64,000 nt of DNA from CBDDFQ01 sp965227035 (GCA_965227035.1 OZ245724.1:310001-374000); one strand, 5' to 3'. Shown: positions 52,948-62,640, numbered from the stretch's first letter. The notes: generated from the letters alone by a model not told the origin. A program made the numbers and translations.

Positions 52948-54018
52948 ATGCGGGATTCGCAAATTTTATCGGCCTTCCAGGAGAGCGCTCTTCATTCGCT
53001 TTCCGCCACAGAATCGGGCGCCCTCAACTCCGAGGCGGCAGCATCGCCGAGCCTGGTGTTCGACGCCTGTCATGTGGGTGTGGTTTTGCGAGCAGTTCTG
53101 TACGTCGAAGCGGTCCTCGGCGTCGCGACCATGTTCACCACGTTCACCTTCATGGAGTGGCTGGCCAAATTGTCGCTCAGCACCGGTGCAGCGCTGCCTG
53201 CAACCCTCGCGTGGCTGATCGCCGCCTGCAGCATGAAAAATCAACTCGCGCGCCTGCCGGTGGCTGGTCAATATGCCGCTGGAATCGCGCTGGGTGCGCT
53301 TGCTGGCCTTTATGGCTGCGGCCTGTTAGCGCTCACTGGATATCTGCTCTACCCGCCATGGGTCGCGTCTGGTTTTTCCGGAGCGTTGCTTGCAGCGGCG
53401 CTCGTAGTGGCGCTCGCCCTGAGGGCCAAGGGCCAGGCTCCCGCCGCGACCGCTGCCCGTCTGACCGAGCTGCAGGCGCGTATTCGGCCCCATTTCCTTT
53501 TCAACACCCTCAACAGTGCAATAGCCCTGGTGCGGGACGAGCCCGCCAAAGCCGAAGCGATTCTCGAAGATCTGAGCGATCTGTTTCGCCACGCGCTGGT
53601 CGATCAGGGCGAATCGGTCACCCTTGCCGAAGAAATCGAGTTGGCGCGACGTTATCTCGCGATCGAACAGGTGCGATTCGGCGATCGCCTTCGGGTGACC
53701 TGGTCCATCGATCCGGAAGCGGGCAACGCCAGGGTTCCGCCGCTTTTGTTGCAGCCTCTGGTCGAGAACGCGGTGCTGCACGGCGTCGAGCCAAACGCCA
53801 AGGGGGCAGACGTCACGGTGTCGACCCAGAAGCGCGGCGCGATTGCCGTGATCAAGGTGTTCAACACGGTGACTCCTGCGGCAATGCAACGCAAGGGCCA
53901 CGGCATCGCGCTGAACAACGTTCGGGACCGGCTCGATCTGCTTCACGATGTGCGCGGTCATTTCAACTGCGGCATCAAGAACGACATTTTTCTTGTGCGA
54001 ATAGAGGTGCCCGCATGA
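52948..54018 (+). CDS. algZ: AlgZ/LytS-family sensor histidine kinase
   Basis: This 356-residue membrane kinase has about four transmembrane helices (roughly 40-155: VVLRAVLYVEAVLGVATMFT, WLIAACSM, AAGIALGALAGLYGCG, LLAAALVVALAL). The LytS-type His_kinase domain follows, with phospho-His in QARIRPHFLFNTLN, and an ATPase domain with VPPLLLQPLVENAVLHGV and KGHGIALNNVRDRL. I chose the ATG at 52948 (GGGGAA upstream); a TTG at 52903 is possible. Its stop overlaps the regulator start as ATGA. In pseudomonads AlgZ/AlgR controls alginate, type IV pili and virulence; the targets here are unknown. Confidence 0.9.
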   Translation: MRDSQILSAFQESALHSLSATESGALNSEAAASPSLVFDACHVGVVLRAVLYVEAVLGVATMFTTFTFMEWLAKLSLSTGAALPATLAWLIAACSMKNQLARLPVAGQYAAGIALGALAGLYGCGLLALTGYLLYPPWVASGFSGALLAAALVVALALRAKGQAPAATAARLTELQARIRPHFLFNTLNSAIALVRDEPAKAEAILEDLSDLFRHALVDQGESVTLAEEIELARRYLAIEQVRFGDRLRVTWSIDPEAGNARVPPLLLQPLVENAVLHGVEPNAKGADVTVSTQKRGAIAVIKVFNTVTPAAMQRKGHGIALNNVRDRLDLLHDVRGHFNCGIKNDIFLVRIEVPA

Positions 54019-54749
54019 GCCTTCGCGTACTCGTGGTCGATGACGAAAAACTGGCGCGCGCACGCCTGCGGACATTGCTTTGCGATTGCACCGAACCGAG
54101 GGTCGGGCACATCGAGGAGGCGGCGCATGCGGTCGAGGCGATGCAGGCTTTGCAACGCGAGGAATTCGACGCGGTCATGCTCGACGTGCACATGCCCGGC
54201 GCGGACGGCTTGTCGGTGGCACGCACGATTCAATCGCTCAAGTCGCCGCCGGCCATTATTTTCGTGACCGCACACGCCGAGCACGCGGTGAATGCGTTCG
54301 ATCTGGAAGCCACCGACTTCCTGACCAAGCCGGTGCGTCTGCTTCGCCTGCAGGCCGCGCTCATGAAAGTGGCGCGGCGAATCAACCAGGAGCCACCGCC
54401 GCCTCAACCCGAAGAAGGCCTGCTGATTCAGGATCGTGGACGCACCGAGCGGGTGCCTGTGTCCGAGGTGATCTACCTCAAGGCCGAGTTGAAATACATC
54501 ACGCTTCGCACTGCGGCGAGAAGCTACATCCTCGATGGATCGCTAAGCGAGCTGGAAGAGAAGTATCCGGATCACTTCATCCGGATTCACCGCAATGCAT
54601 TGGTGGCCAGACGCTCCCTTCGCGCACTGGAAAAGCACTACGACGCGGAAGAGGGCGAAGGCTGGGCGGTGAAGTTGAGCGGTGTGGACGAGGTGCTCAC
54701 CGTGTCCCGCCGTCAGCTCGCTCTGGTTCGGGAAACCATCGCCGGTTGA
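54015..54749 (+). CDS. algR: AlgR-type LytTR response regulator
   Basis: This 244-residue response regulator has a receiver domain at about 1-120 with acidic VVDDEKLAR, phosphoacceptor Asp in AVMLDVHMPGADG, Thr in FVTAHAEH and Lys in FLTKPVR. The LytTR DNA-binding domain (about 140-240) contains LIQDRGRTERVPVSEVIYLK, YILDGSLSELEEKY and FIRIHRNALVARRSL. It starts inside the stop of the kinase gene. In related genomes hemC commonly follows algR, but here the next gene is the convergent recJ. Confidence 0.93.
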   Translation: MSLRVLVVDDEKLARARLRTLLCDCTEPRVGHIEEAAHAVEAMQALQREEFDAVMLDVHMPGADGLSVARTIQSLKSPPAIIFVTAHAEHAVNAFDLEATDFLTKPVRLLRLQAALMKVARRINQEPPPPQPEEGLLIQDRGRTERVPVSEVIYLKAELKYITLRTAARSYILDGSLSELEEKYPDHFIRIHRNALVARRSLRALEKHYDAEEGEGWAVKLSGVDEVLTVSRRQLALVRETIAG

Positions 54750-54767
54750 CGCTCAACCGGCAGCGGA

Positions 54768-56477
54768 TTACAGCTCCGCGCCTTCGATCAAGAAGCGAAC
54801 CCGCTTTACGCCTTGCCATTCGTCTGCATCCAGACGGAACGCCAGTTTCACCTTCGCAGGCAACGACTCGGTATGACCGAACCAGATGCCGTCTACCGGC
54901 GTTCCCTGATGTTTCAGCTTCACGGCCAGATGTTTTTCTCCGACGAGTCGTTGCGAGACGACTTCCACTTCCTCGCTGAAAGTCGGCGGCGCGAAACCCT
55001 GACCCCACACTTCTTTGTGCAGGGTATCCACCAAATCCGCACGCCTGTATTCAGGCGCCAAAGGCCCGTCGGTTTCCATTCGACGAGTGAGCGTTGCGGC
55101 GTCCAGCCATTCGCTGGCTACCTGATTCAGCGCGTATTCGAAGGTGTCGAAGTTTTCTTCCTCGATAGTGCATCCGGCAGCCATCGCATGACCGCCGAAC
55201 TTCACGAGCACACCCGGATGGCGCTTGGCGACCAGGTCGAGCGCGTCGCGCAAATGAAATCCGGGAATCGAGCGGCCCGATCCCTTCAATTCGTGTTCCT
55301 TGCCGGGTGCCTGGCTTGCGGCGAACACGAAGGTAGGCCGATGCAAACGATCTTTGATTCGCGACGCGACGATGCCGACCACGCCTTCATGAAACTCCGG
55401 ATCGAACACGCACATGGCAGCGTGCGGCTCTTCGCTTTCGTCGATCAGCGAATCGACTATTTCCATCGCCTGATCCCGCATGCCCGATTCGATTTCGCGT
55501 CGCTCGCGATTGATCGTGTCTAGCTGGCGCGCGAGCTCGTCGGCACGCAACGCATCGTCGGTAATCAGGCATTCGATGCCGAGCGTCATGTCCGACAGGC
55601 GCCCCGCAGCGTTGATGCGCGGGCCTAGCGCGAATCCGAAATCGAACGCGGTTGCAGTGGGCGCGTGACGACCTGCGGCAGTAAAAAGACTCGACAGCCC
55701 TGCTGGCAAAGCACCGGCACGAATGCGTTTGAGTCCCTGCGCGACCAGCCGACGATTGTTCGCATCGAGCTTCACCACATCGGCCACGGTGCCAAGGGCG
55801 ACCAGCGGAAGAAGTGCATCAAGTTTCGGCTGCGTTTCTGCCGTGAACACACCGCGCGATCGCAATTCGGCGCGCAGCGCCATCAACACATAGAACATGA
55901 CTCCTACGCCGGCAATGCACTTGCTCGGAAACGCGCAGTCGGGTTGGTTCGGATTCACCAGCACGTCGGCTTGCGGAAGTACCGGGCCGGGCAAATGGTG
56001 ATCGGTGACCACGACCTGCATCCCCAGAGACCGCGCGACTTCCACGCCTTCGACGCTCGCGATTCCGTTGTCCACGGTGATCAGCACATCGGCACCGGAC
56101 TGCTTCACGCGCTTCGCGATGGAAGCGGTCAAACCGTAGCCGTCGATCACGCGATCCGGCACCAGGTACGACACGTTCTTCGCGCCCAACAGCTTCAATC
56201 CGCGAACGCCCACAGCGCACGCGGTTGCGCCGTCGCAGTCGTAATCGGCCACGATGCAAAGCTTTTTGTCGGCAGCTATCGCGTCGGCAAGAAGCTTGGC
56301 GGCTGCGGCGGTGCCGAGCATTTCCGAAGGCAAGATCAACTTACCCAGACCGTTGTCGAGTTCCTCGTTGGCAATCACGCCCCGAGCGGCGTAAAGGCGT
56401 GCCAACAGTGGATGCACGCCAGCCTGTTCGAGCACATAGACGGCGCGTGGCGGCACGTCGCGGGAAGAAATTTTCAT
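54768..56477 (-). CDS. recJ: Single-stranded-DNA-specific 5'-3' exonuclease RecJ
   Basis: This 569-residue DHH-family nuclease acts in recombination and mismatch repair. Motifs include DYDCDG (78-83), the DHH motif at 159-161 in VVVTDHHLPG, GPRINAAGRLSDM, and the DHHA1 region with GSGRSIPGFHLRDALD and KFGGHAMAAGC. A C-terminal OB domain follows. The ATG at 56477 overlaps the stop of the rpfE-like gene (ATGA), so the two are coupled. The longer open frame to 56681 is not used. Confidence 0.96.
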   Translation of the reverse strand: MKISSRDVPPRAVYVLEQAGVHPLLARLYAARGVIANEELDNGLGKLILPSEMLGTAAAAKLLADAIAADKKLCIVADYDCDGATACAVGVRGLKLLGAKNVSYLVPDRVIDGYGLTASIAKRVKQSGADVLITVDNGIASVEGVEVARSLGMQVVVTDHHLPGPVLPQADVLVNPNQPDCAFPSKCIAGVGVMFYVLMALRAELRSRGVFTAETQPKLDALLPLVALGTVADVVKLDANNRRLVAQGLKRIRAGALPAGLSSLFTAAGRHAPTATAFDFGFALGPRINAAGRLSDMTLGIECLITDDALRADELARQLDTINRERREIESGMRDQAMEIVDSLIDESEEPHAAMCVFDPEFHEGVVGIVASRIKDRLHRPTFVFAASQAPGKEHELKGSGRSIPGFHLRDALDLVAKRHPGVLVKFGGHAMAAGCTIEEENFDTFEYALNQVASEWLDAATLTRRMETDGPLAPEYRRADLVDTLHKEVWGQGFAPPTFSEEVEVVSQRLVGEKHLAVKLKHQGTPVDGIWFGHTESLPAKVKLAFRLDADEWQGVKRVRFLIEGAEL

Positions 56478-57490
56478 AGTGATTCCAGAACGTTGCGTAC
56501 CCGTGCACGGGCAGCGTTCCCAGATTGTCCGATGTTGATTTTTTGCAGCCAGCTTTTCGGCTGGCCGATGAAAGTAGACGCATTGCGGTCGCCGCAAAGC
56601 GTGAGTCTGAATCGAGATGAATCGCCGTTGTCGAGCGCTGCCAGGAGTTGCGCGCAATCGGTTCGGTCGGTTTCGATCCATGCGCGTTTCCAGCCTTCGA
56701 GGTCACCGTTGAGCGCGGCGAGGCGCGTGCCCTGAGCAACGCTCAACCCATCCGGGAAGGCCGGTTCCGTATCCGGCTTCAACTCGCCGGTGCCGCTGAC
56801 CCAGAACGAATTGACCGGCGGCTTGCCTTGCGACATGCGCTCGTCATTGAGCGGATGGGTGTAAAGCAGCATCTGCATTTCGCTCTGAAGCCGGCGAATG
56901 CCGCGAGCGCCCGGGGCACTGTCGAGAGACGGCATCCACGGATCGAGCATCTGGCCGATCACGCGATCGAGAGACGCGCTGGCGAGGCCTCGAAACATGT
57001 CTCCATGAGCCAGCCAGCGAGCGGCAGACGTGTCGTTGCCCGAGGTCTGCGCTTCGATCGCGATGCCGTCTTCCGAGAAGAATGGCTGCATCGCTGCGAG
57101 AAAGGCGCCTGATTCCCAGTCGCTCATCTGTAAATGGCGCGGGTTGTCCATGAGCACCTGCTGCACGCCTACCTTCCAGTAGCAGGGCGTGAGGATCGCC
57201 CAGGCGTGATCGCCAGTGTCCATGCCCTCCATTCGAGCCGCGAAAGCGGCCCAGGCAGCACGACCGTCGGCGGCATCGAGTCCGCAAAGACCGGCCAGTA
57301 CACGTTCGTGAGGCGGTGACATCGACTGTTCATCGCCCGAATCGGTCGATTCCAGCTTCATGCGCGAGAGCAGCTTTTGCAGGTTCGGAAGGTCGAATCC
57401 GTCGAGAGATGCGACGTCTTCGGCGGAGAAACCGGGTGCGCACAGATGCGAAGCGAAAGGGATGACGAGGTGCGTGACCGAGGGTTGCAT
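56474..57490 (-). CDS. RpfE-like protein
   Basis: This 338-residue protein resembles the RpfE-type regulatory protein family, members of which often adjoin recJ in xanthomonads and betaproteobacteria. Typical segments are VTHLVIPFASHLC, WAILTPCYWKVGVQQVLM, LASASLDRVIGQMLDPWMPS, RRLQSEMQMLLYTHPLNDER and VNSFWVSGTGEL. Some family members are annotated as phosphoglycerate mutase-like, and no biochemical role is established. The gene has no signal peptide, and its stop overlaps the recJ start. It is divergent from lolC. Confidence 0.82.
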   Translation of the reverse strand: MQPSVTHLVIPFASHLCAPGFSAEDVASLDGFDLPNLQKLLSRMKLESTDSGDEQSMSPPHERVLAGLCGLDAADGRAAWAAFAARMEGMDTGDHAWAILTPCYWKVGVQQVLMDNPRHLQMSDWESGAFLAAMQPFFSEDGIAIEAQTSGNDTSAARWLAHGDMFRGLASASLDRVIGQMLDPWMPSLDSAPGARGIRRLQSEMQMLLYTHPLNDERMSQGKPPVNSFWVSGTGELKPDTEPAFPDGLSVAQGTRLAALNGDLEGWKRAWIETDRTDCAQLLAALDNGDSSRFRLTLCGDRNASTFIGQPKSWLQKINIGQSGNAARARVRNVLESL

Positions 57491-57523
57491 CCGGGTATTG
57501 TCCGGGATGCCACAATCCTGCGC

Positions 57524-58780
57524 ATGAAACTACCTTACGAATTGGTGCTCGGCTGGCGTTACACGCGCGCCGGACGCGCCACTCGCCGCAACGGCTTCAT
57601 TTCTTTCATTTCGGGCGTATCGATGCTGGGCATCGCGCTCGGCGTGGCCGCACTCATCATCGTGTTGTCGGTCATGAACGGATTTCAGAAGGAAGTGCGC
57701 GACCGCATGCTGGGCGTGGTGTCCCATATCGAAATCTTCGCGCCGAACGGCCAGGCTATGCCTGATCCGGCCAAGACGATGCAGGAAGCGCGAACCAATC
57801 CGGCGGTCATAGGCGCAGCGCCCTTTATCGCGACTCAGGCGCTGATCGCTCGCGGTGAAGACATGCGCGGCACCGTCATTCGCGGGATCGATCCTGCGGT
57901 GGAAGGCCAAGTGACCGATCTGGCCGCCGCGATGAAACCCGAGGTGCTCGCGAGGCTGATCCCCGGCAACTTCGGCATCGTGCTCGGCGGAGAGCTGGCC
58001 CGCAATCTGGGCGTGCGCGAAGGCGATCAGGTCACCATGATCGCGCCCAGCGGACAAGTTACCCCGGCCGGCGTCGTGCCGCGACTGAAGACCATGTCGG
58101 TGGTCGGCACCTTCGACTCCGGTCACTACGAATACGATTCCGCGCTGGCGATGGTTCACGAGCAGGACGCAGAAAAAATCTTCCGGCTCGAAGGTCCCAC
58201 GGGCGTGCGTCTGAAGTTGAAGGATTTGCATGAGGCACCTGTGGTCGCGCAGCAACTCGCGCGTTCCTTGTCCGGCGACTTGCTGATTCGCGACTGGACC
58301 CAGCAGAACAAGACCTGGTTCTCGGCAGTTCAACTCGAGAAACGCATGATGTTCATCATCCTCACCCTGATCGTCGCGGTGGCTGCGTTCAATCTGGTGA
58401 GCACGCTGGTCATGACCGTGACCGACAAACGTGCCGACATCGCGATTCTTCGCACGCTAGGCGCGAGTCCCAAAAGCATCATGGGAATTTTCGTGGTGCA
58501 AGGCGCTGCGGTAGGCGTGGTCGGTACCTTCGCGGGACTTTTCTTCGGGCTGCTCATTGCATTCAACATCGATGTGATCGTGCCGTTCCTCGAACGGTTG
58601 TTCCACGCGAGCTTCCTGCCGCGCGACATCTACATCATCAGCGCGATGCCTAGCGAACCGCTGGCCAGCGACATCATGCCGATCGCGATCATTTCTCTCA
58701 TCCTCGCCTTTGTCGCGACGATCTATCCCAGCTGGCGCGCGAGCCGTGTCAATCCGGCCGAGGCCCTGCGTTATGAATAA
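57524..58780 (+). CDS. lolC: Lipoprotein-releasing ABC transporter permease LolC/E
   Basis: This 418-residue inner-membrane subunit of the Lol system releases outer-membrane lipoproteins to LolA. The N-terminal helix (GFISFISGVSMLGIALGVAA) is followed by a large periplasmic domain (about 50-265). Three C-terminal helices with the FtsX-type motif VTDKRADIAILRTLGASPKS follow, and the end ASRVNPAEALRYE is typical. The ATG at 57524 matches the family start MKLPYELVLGWRYTRAG. Only one permease gene is present, as in Lol systems with a single LolF-type permease. It overlaps lolD by 8 nt. Confidence 0.93.
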   Translation: MKLPYELVLGWRYTRAGRATRRNGFISFISGVSMLGIALGVAALIIVLSVMNGFQKEVRDRMLGVVSHIEIFAPNGQAMPDPAKTMQEARTNPAVIGAAPFIATQALIARGEDMRGTVIRGIDPAVEGQVTDLAAAMKPEVLARLIPGNFGIVLGGELARNLGVREGDQVTMIAPSGQVTPAGVVPRLKTMSVVGTFDSGHYEYDSALAMVHEQDAEKIFRLEGPTGVRLKLKDLHEAPVVAQQLARSLSGDLLIRDWTQQNKTWFSAVQLEKRMMFIILTLIVAVAAFNLVSTLVMTVTDKRADIAILRTLGASPKSIMGIFVVQGAAVGVVGTFAGLFFGLLIAFNIDVIVPFLERLFHASFLPRDIYIISAMPSEPLASDIMPIAIISLILAFVATIYPSWRASRVNPAEALRYE

Positions 58781-59477
58781 GTTTTCGGCAACCAATGCGG
58801 CATCGACGCCGCCGGTTCTTGCGGCGCAGGGACTCACCAAGCGATTCACCGAAGGGCGTCTCGACGTGACGGTGCTCAACGGTGTCAACCTTCAGGTGAA
58901 CGCGGGCGAGACGCTTGCCATCGTCGGTGCCTCGGGCTCGGGCAAAAGCACCTTGCTGCACATGCTGGGCGGGCTCGATGCTCCCAGCGAAGGCTCGGTC
59001 TATCTGCACGGCAAAAACCTCGCGTCTCTGTCGGCTGCCGAACAGGGGCATCTGCGAAACATGCATCTCGGTTTCGTCTATCAGTTTCACCATCTGCTGC
59101 CCGAATTCAGCGCACTCGACAACGTGTCGATGCCGCTTCGAATTCGTCGTATGAGCAAGGAAAACTGCGACGCCGATGCGACGGAAATGCTCAAGCGCGT
59201 GGGGCTGGGACATCGACTGCAACATCGCCCTGCAGAGTTGTCCGGTGGAGAGCGGCAGCGTGTGGCTATTGCACGCGCGTTAGTGACTCAGCCGTCATGT
59301 GTGCTGGCCGACGAGCCTACCGGTAACCTCGATCGGTCGACGGCCGACGTGGTGTTCAACCTGATGCTCGACCTGGCGCGCGATCAGGGCACGGCGTTCG
59401 TCATGGTGACCCATGACGTGTACTTGGCGAATCAGTGTTCGCGTCGACTCAGCATCGACCGCGGCACCCTGTCCTGA
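58773..59477 (+). CDS. lolD: Lipoprotein-releasing ABC transporter ATP-binding protein
   Basis: This 234-residue ATPase drives lipoprotein release with the LolC-type permease. It has Walker A GASGSGKST, a Q-loop in FVYQFHHLLPEFSALDNV (the characteristic LolD stretch), signature ELSGGERQRVAIARAL, Walker B VLADEPTGNLD and the switch His in VTHDVYLA. The ATG at 58773 lies inside the end of lolC. A longer open frame from 58710 is not used. It converges on the vWA gene. Confidence 0.96.
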   Translation: MNKFSATNAASTPPVLAAQGLTKRFTEGRLDVTVLNGVNLQVNAGETLAIVGASGSGKSTLLHMLGGLDAPSEGSVYLHGKNLASLSAAEQGHLRNMHLGFVYQFHHLLPEFSALDNVSMPLRIRRMSKENCDADATEMLKRVGLGHRLQHRPAELSGGERQRVAIARALVTQPSCVLADEPTGNLDRSTADVVFNLMLDLARDQGTAFVMVTHDVYLANQCSRRLSIDRGTLS

Positions 59478-59496
59478 GTGGCCCTGAAGGTGCTAC

Positions 59497-60543
59497 CTAC
59501 AAAATCCGGTTGAACCAGAGCAGCGACAGGGCTGCCGAAGTCAACGCGAGTGCAGCAGCTACAAGCGCCAGCAGACCGGAGATTTCGGTTTCCTTTTTCT
59601 CGACCGTGAGCTTGGAGCTCAGGTTCGAATACACCTTCTTCAAATCGTCGGCGTTGCCCGCGTAGAAGTATTCGGCAGAGGTCTTGTTGGCGACTGCTTT
59701 TAGCGTTTCTTCATCGAGCTTCACCCGCATCGACCAGCCTTCGAATCCGATGGTCTCGCCATCGACGGTGCCGATTCCTACCGTGTAGATGCGAACTCCG
59801 CGATCTGCCGCAATCTTCGCCGCGTCCAGCGGGTCGACGCCGGTGGTGCGCTGCCCGTCGGTCAGCATGATGATCGCGGCCGAGTTGTACGAACCGGGCG
59901 CTACCGGCGTGAATTCCTTCGGCGGATCTTTCATCGTCTGATCGATGGACGTTGCACGCGATCCGTACCTTCCTTGCGAACTCAATGCGGCAATGTCGAT
60001 TCCGGCATCGGGAAAAATAGTCGCGAGCGACATCATGATTCCGTTGCCGGTGGCCGTGCCTCGCTGCAATTGAAAGCGGTCGATGGCAGTGATCAGATCG
60101 TCGCGATTCACGGTCGGCAGTTGAGCAACCTGGGCGCTGCCAGCAAACGCCACGATGCCCACGCGAACGGTGCGGGGCAACTCCGCAATGAATGCTTTCG
60201 CGGCCGCCTGTGCAGCTTCCAGACGATTCGGCAACACGTCAGAAGCGCGCATGCTGCCCGACACATCCATCGCCAGCATGATGGTTTGCTGTTGCGAAGG
60301 CAGCGTGATAACGGCCAATGGACGCGCCGCAGAAATCAGCATCGCGATGAGTGCCAACAGGAAAAGGAAGGGCGGGATATGGCGACGGAAAGTCTGACGC
60401 GGTCCCATGGCCTCCTTGATGATCGACAGGCTCGCGTAGCGAACCGCGTTTTTCTTCTTGCGTTTGAGCAGCCAGACGTAGAAGGCGATCAACAGCGGAA
60501 CTGCGAGCAGCATCCACAGGAATTGAGGCCAAAGAAAATTCAT
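59497..60543 (-). CDS. BatA-like von Willebrand factor A membrane protein
   Basis: This 348-residue inner-membrane protein has two N-terminal helices (LWMLLAVPLLIAFYVWLL, PFLFLLALIAMLISAARPLA). A vWA domain with the MIDAS motif DVSGS (93-97) and IIMLTDGQRTTG follows, and a C-terminal helix near LLALVAAALALTSAALSLLW. This layout is that of BatA of aerotolerance (Bat) clusters. It is the last gene of the MoxR-DUF58-vWA cluster and starts inside the DUF58 stop (ATGA). It may act as an assembly or metal-loading factor with the MoxR ATPase. No BatB or BatD gene follows. Confidence 0.88.
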   Translation of the reverse strand: MNFLWPQFLWMLLAVPLLIAFYVWLLKRKKKNAVRYASLSIIKEAMGPRQTFRRHIPPFLFLLALIAMLISAARPLAVITLPSQQQTIMLAMDVSGSMRASDVLPNRLEAAQAAAKAFIAELPRTVRVGIVAFAGSAQVAQLPTVNRDDLITAIDRFQLQRGTATGNGIMMSLATIFPDAGIDIAALSSQGRYGSRATSIDQTMKDPPKEFTPVAPGSYNSAAIIMLTDGQRTTGVDPLDAAKIAADRGVRIYTVGIGTVDGETIGFEGWSMRVKLDEETLKAVANKTSAEYFYAGNADDLKKVYSNLSSKLTVEKKETEISGLLALVAAALALTSAALSLLWFNRIL

Positions 60544-61577
60544 GAAGAGTGCTCCAGGTGCATGGGCATTGCAGAACCGCCAGCCGATACGCGACTGCGG
60601 CGTTTGCGCAAGTCGGCGAATCGCATCAATGTGTCTACGAGATCGTCTTCGGTCGAAAGTTCAAGCGTGTCGACGCCGGCTTTTGCGAGCGATTCACGAA
60701 GTTGCGCTTCGCGCTGAGCAGCGATGCTCGCAAAGCGACGTCTGAACGCGCTGTCGCTGGTATCGACCAGAAGCTGCTCGCCGGTTTCGGCATCGCGAAT
60801 CGTGATGAGGCCCAAATTAGGCAGTTCGAGTTCAAGCGGATCGAGCAATCGCACCGCCAGCACTTCGTGTCGACGCGCCAGCATGGCCAGAGGCTTTTCC
60901 CAGCCGGGTTCGCTGATGAAATCGGACAGCACGAACACGGTTGAGCGGCGCTTGAGCAGGTTGCCGGCTGAGCCGAGCAAGTCCTGCAATCGGGTGGCGC
61001 CGCTGTTTTTCGACGATTCCCACTTCAGCAGCCGATCGATGATGTGCAGCACATGATGGCGTCCGCCGCGCGAGGGCAATACGCTATTGGGCGGCAGCAT
61101 CGTGGCGCGCGCTTTGCCATTTTTCGCGTCGTCGGTGCCGCCGTAGAACACGGCGCCAACCTTGTTGCCGTGACGGGTGAGCATGCGAGACAGCACGCCG
61201 ACGAAATCGGTAGAGATGTTCTGCTTGCGCTGATCGCCCGATCCGAAATCGATCGAAGGGCTCAGGTCGAGCAGAAACCAGGCGCTCATCTCGCGGTCTT
61301 CGGTAAACACGCGCACATGAGGCACGCCCTGGCGCGCAGTCACGTTCCAGTCGATATGACGAACATCGTCGTGCATCTGGTACTCGCGCAAGTCGGCCAA
61401 ATCCAGTCCCGATCCGCGCATCAAAGTGCGGTAGTCGCCCTGCAGCAGACCATCGAGCTTTCGAATGACGGTCCACTCCAGCCTACGCAGCAACTGCTCG
61501 GCGCGCGCAGAGCCCTTCGCTACTTTCGCAGCTTCCGACTCGTCCGAAGGAGCTGGCTCAGGCCGCGAGTTTTTCAT
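60540..61577 (-). CDS. DUF58 domain protein
   Basis: This 345-residue cytosolic protein has the DUF58 motif DLREYQMHDDVRHIDWNVTA near residue 63, followed by a vWA-like fold with FLLDLSPSIDFGSG. DUF58 proteins accompany MoxR-type AAA+ ATPases and vWA proteins and are thought to act with them as chaperones. Its start lies inside the moxR stop region (20-nt overlap) and its stop overlaps the vWA gene. The C-terminal tail is Ser/Arg-rich and not conserved. Confidence 0.9.
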   Translation of the reverse strand: MKNSRPEPAPSDESEAAKVAKGSARAEQLLRRLEWTVIRKLDGLLQGDYRTLMRGSGLDLADLREYQMHDDVRHIDWNVTARQGVPHVRVFTEDREMSAWFLLDLSPSIDFGSGDQRKQNISTDFVGVLSRMLTRHGNKVGAVFYGGTDDAKNGKARATMLPPNSVLPSRGGRHHVLHIIDRLLKWESSKNSGATRLQDLLGSAGNLLKRRSTVFVLSDFISEPGWEKPLAMLARRHEVLAVRLLDPLELELPNLGLITIRDAETGEQLLVDTSDSAFRRRFASIAAQREAQLRESLAKAGVDTLELSTEDDLVDTLMRFADLRKRRSRVSAGGSAMPMHLEHSS

Positions 61578-62571
61578 GTTGAAGCGGCTTCGCAGGAACC
61601 GGAACCTTGGCGGTGATCTTCGCGATGATCGCGTCGGATGTCAGGCCTTCCGACAGACCTTCGTAGGTCAGCGCAACACGATGACGCAGCACATCGGGCA
61701 CCAGATCGGTCATGTCTTCGGGCAGTGCGTAGGTGCGGCCGCGGAGCATGGCGAGGGCACGTGCACCTTCGACCAGATTGATCGTGGCGCGCGGGCTGGC
61801 ACCGAACATGATGTATTGCTTGATGTCCTTCAATCCATGCTTGATCGGATCGCGCGTGGCGGACACGAGCTTCACTGCGTACTGGATGAGCGAAGGATCG
61901 ACGTAGACCTTGCGACATTCCTTTTGCAGGCTCGCCAGCTGTTCGGTCGTCGCAACCGGATTCACCTGCGTGGCGGGTCCGGTAACACGCTGCACGATCA
62001 CGAATTCTTCTTCGTCGGTCGGGTAGTCCACCAGCACCTTCATCATGAAGCGGTCGACCTGCGCCTCCGGCAGCGGATAGGTGCCTTCGGTCTCGATCGG
62101 GTTCTGCGTTGCCATGACCAGGAAAGGCTCGGGCATTTTGTGCGTTTCGCCCGCGATGGTGACCTGGCGTTCCTGCATCACTTCGAGCAATGCGCTCTGA
62201 ACTTTTGCAGGTGCGCGGTTGATTTCATCGGCCAGCAGCAGGTTGGTGAACACCGGGCCGAGCGAGGTGCTGAAGTCGCCGGTTTTCTGGTTGTAGATGC
62301 GGGTGCCCACCAGATCGGCAGGAACCAGATCGGGCGTGAACTGGATGCGCTTGAATTGCCCGTGGACTGTGTTCGCGAGCGTCTTCACGGTGAGAGTCTT
62401 GGCCAATCCCGGAACGCCTTCGACCAGCAGATGGCCTTGCGCGAGCATCGCGACCATCACACGTTCGAGGAATTTGTCCTGCCCGACGACGATGCGTTTG
62501 ACCTCGTAGAGGATCTGCTCCATCAGTTGCGCGGTGTCGGTGTCTTGTTCGAAGCTCGAGCTCGTTTCCAT
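61558..62571 (-). CDS. MoxR-family AAA+ ATPase
   Basis: This 337-residue AAA+ ATPase has Walker A GVPGLAKT, Walker B LLLADEINRAPAKVQ and the sensor 1 block VMATQNPIETEGTYPLPEAQ, with DRFMMKV following. The C-terminal lid includes GASPRATINL. MoxR ATPases insert cofactors or remodel proteins bound by vWA partners. I chose the ATG at 62571 because AGGA lies about eight bases upstream; the TTG at 62604 adds 11 residues. It lies between the serine protease gene and the DUF58 gene. Confidence 0.93.
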   Translation of the reverse strand: METSSSFEQDTDTAQLMEQILYEVKRIVVGQDKFLERVMVAMLAQGHLLVEGVPGLAKTLTVKTLANTVHGQFKRIQFTPDLVPADLVGTRIYNQKTGDFSTSLGPVFTNLLLADEINRAPAKVQSALLEVMQERQVTIAGETHKMPEPFLVMATQNPIETEGTYPLPEAQVDRFMMKVLVDYPTDEEEFVIVQRVTGPATQVNPVATTEQLASLQKECRKVYVDPSLIQYAVKLVSATRDPIKHGLKDIKQYIMFGASPRATINLVEGARALAMLRGRTYALPEDMTDLVPDVLRHRVALTYEGLSEGLTSDAIIAKITAKVPVPAKPLQHEKLAA

Positions 62572-62640
62572 GCTGTGTTCCTGAAGGTCGAAGTTATTGG
62601 ACAAATCTGCGATCGCTGGCGACGGGTGACGAGTGAGTCG

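Noticed and set aside
52815..54749. 644-codon open frame that reaches through the algZ region into algR
   Set aside because: Only the part from 54015 encodes the response regulator; upstream it is the wrong frame of the kinase gene. It is not a kinase-regulator fusion.
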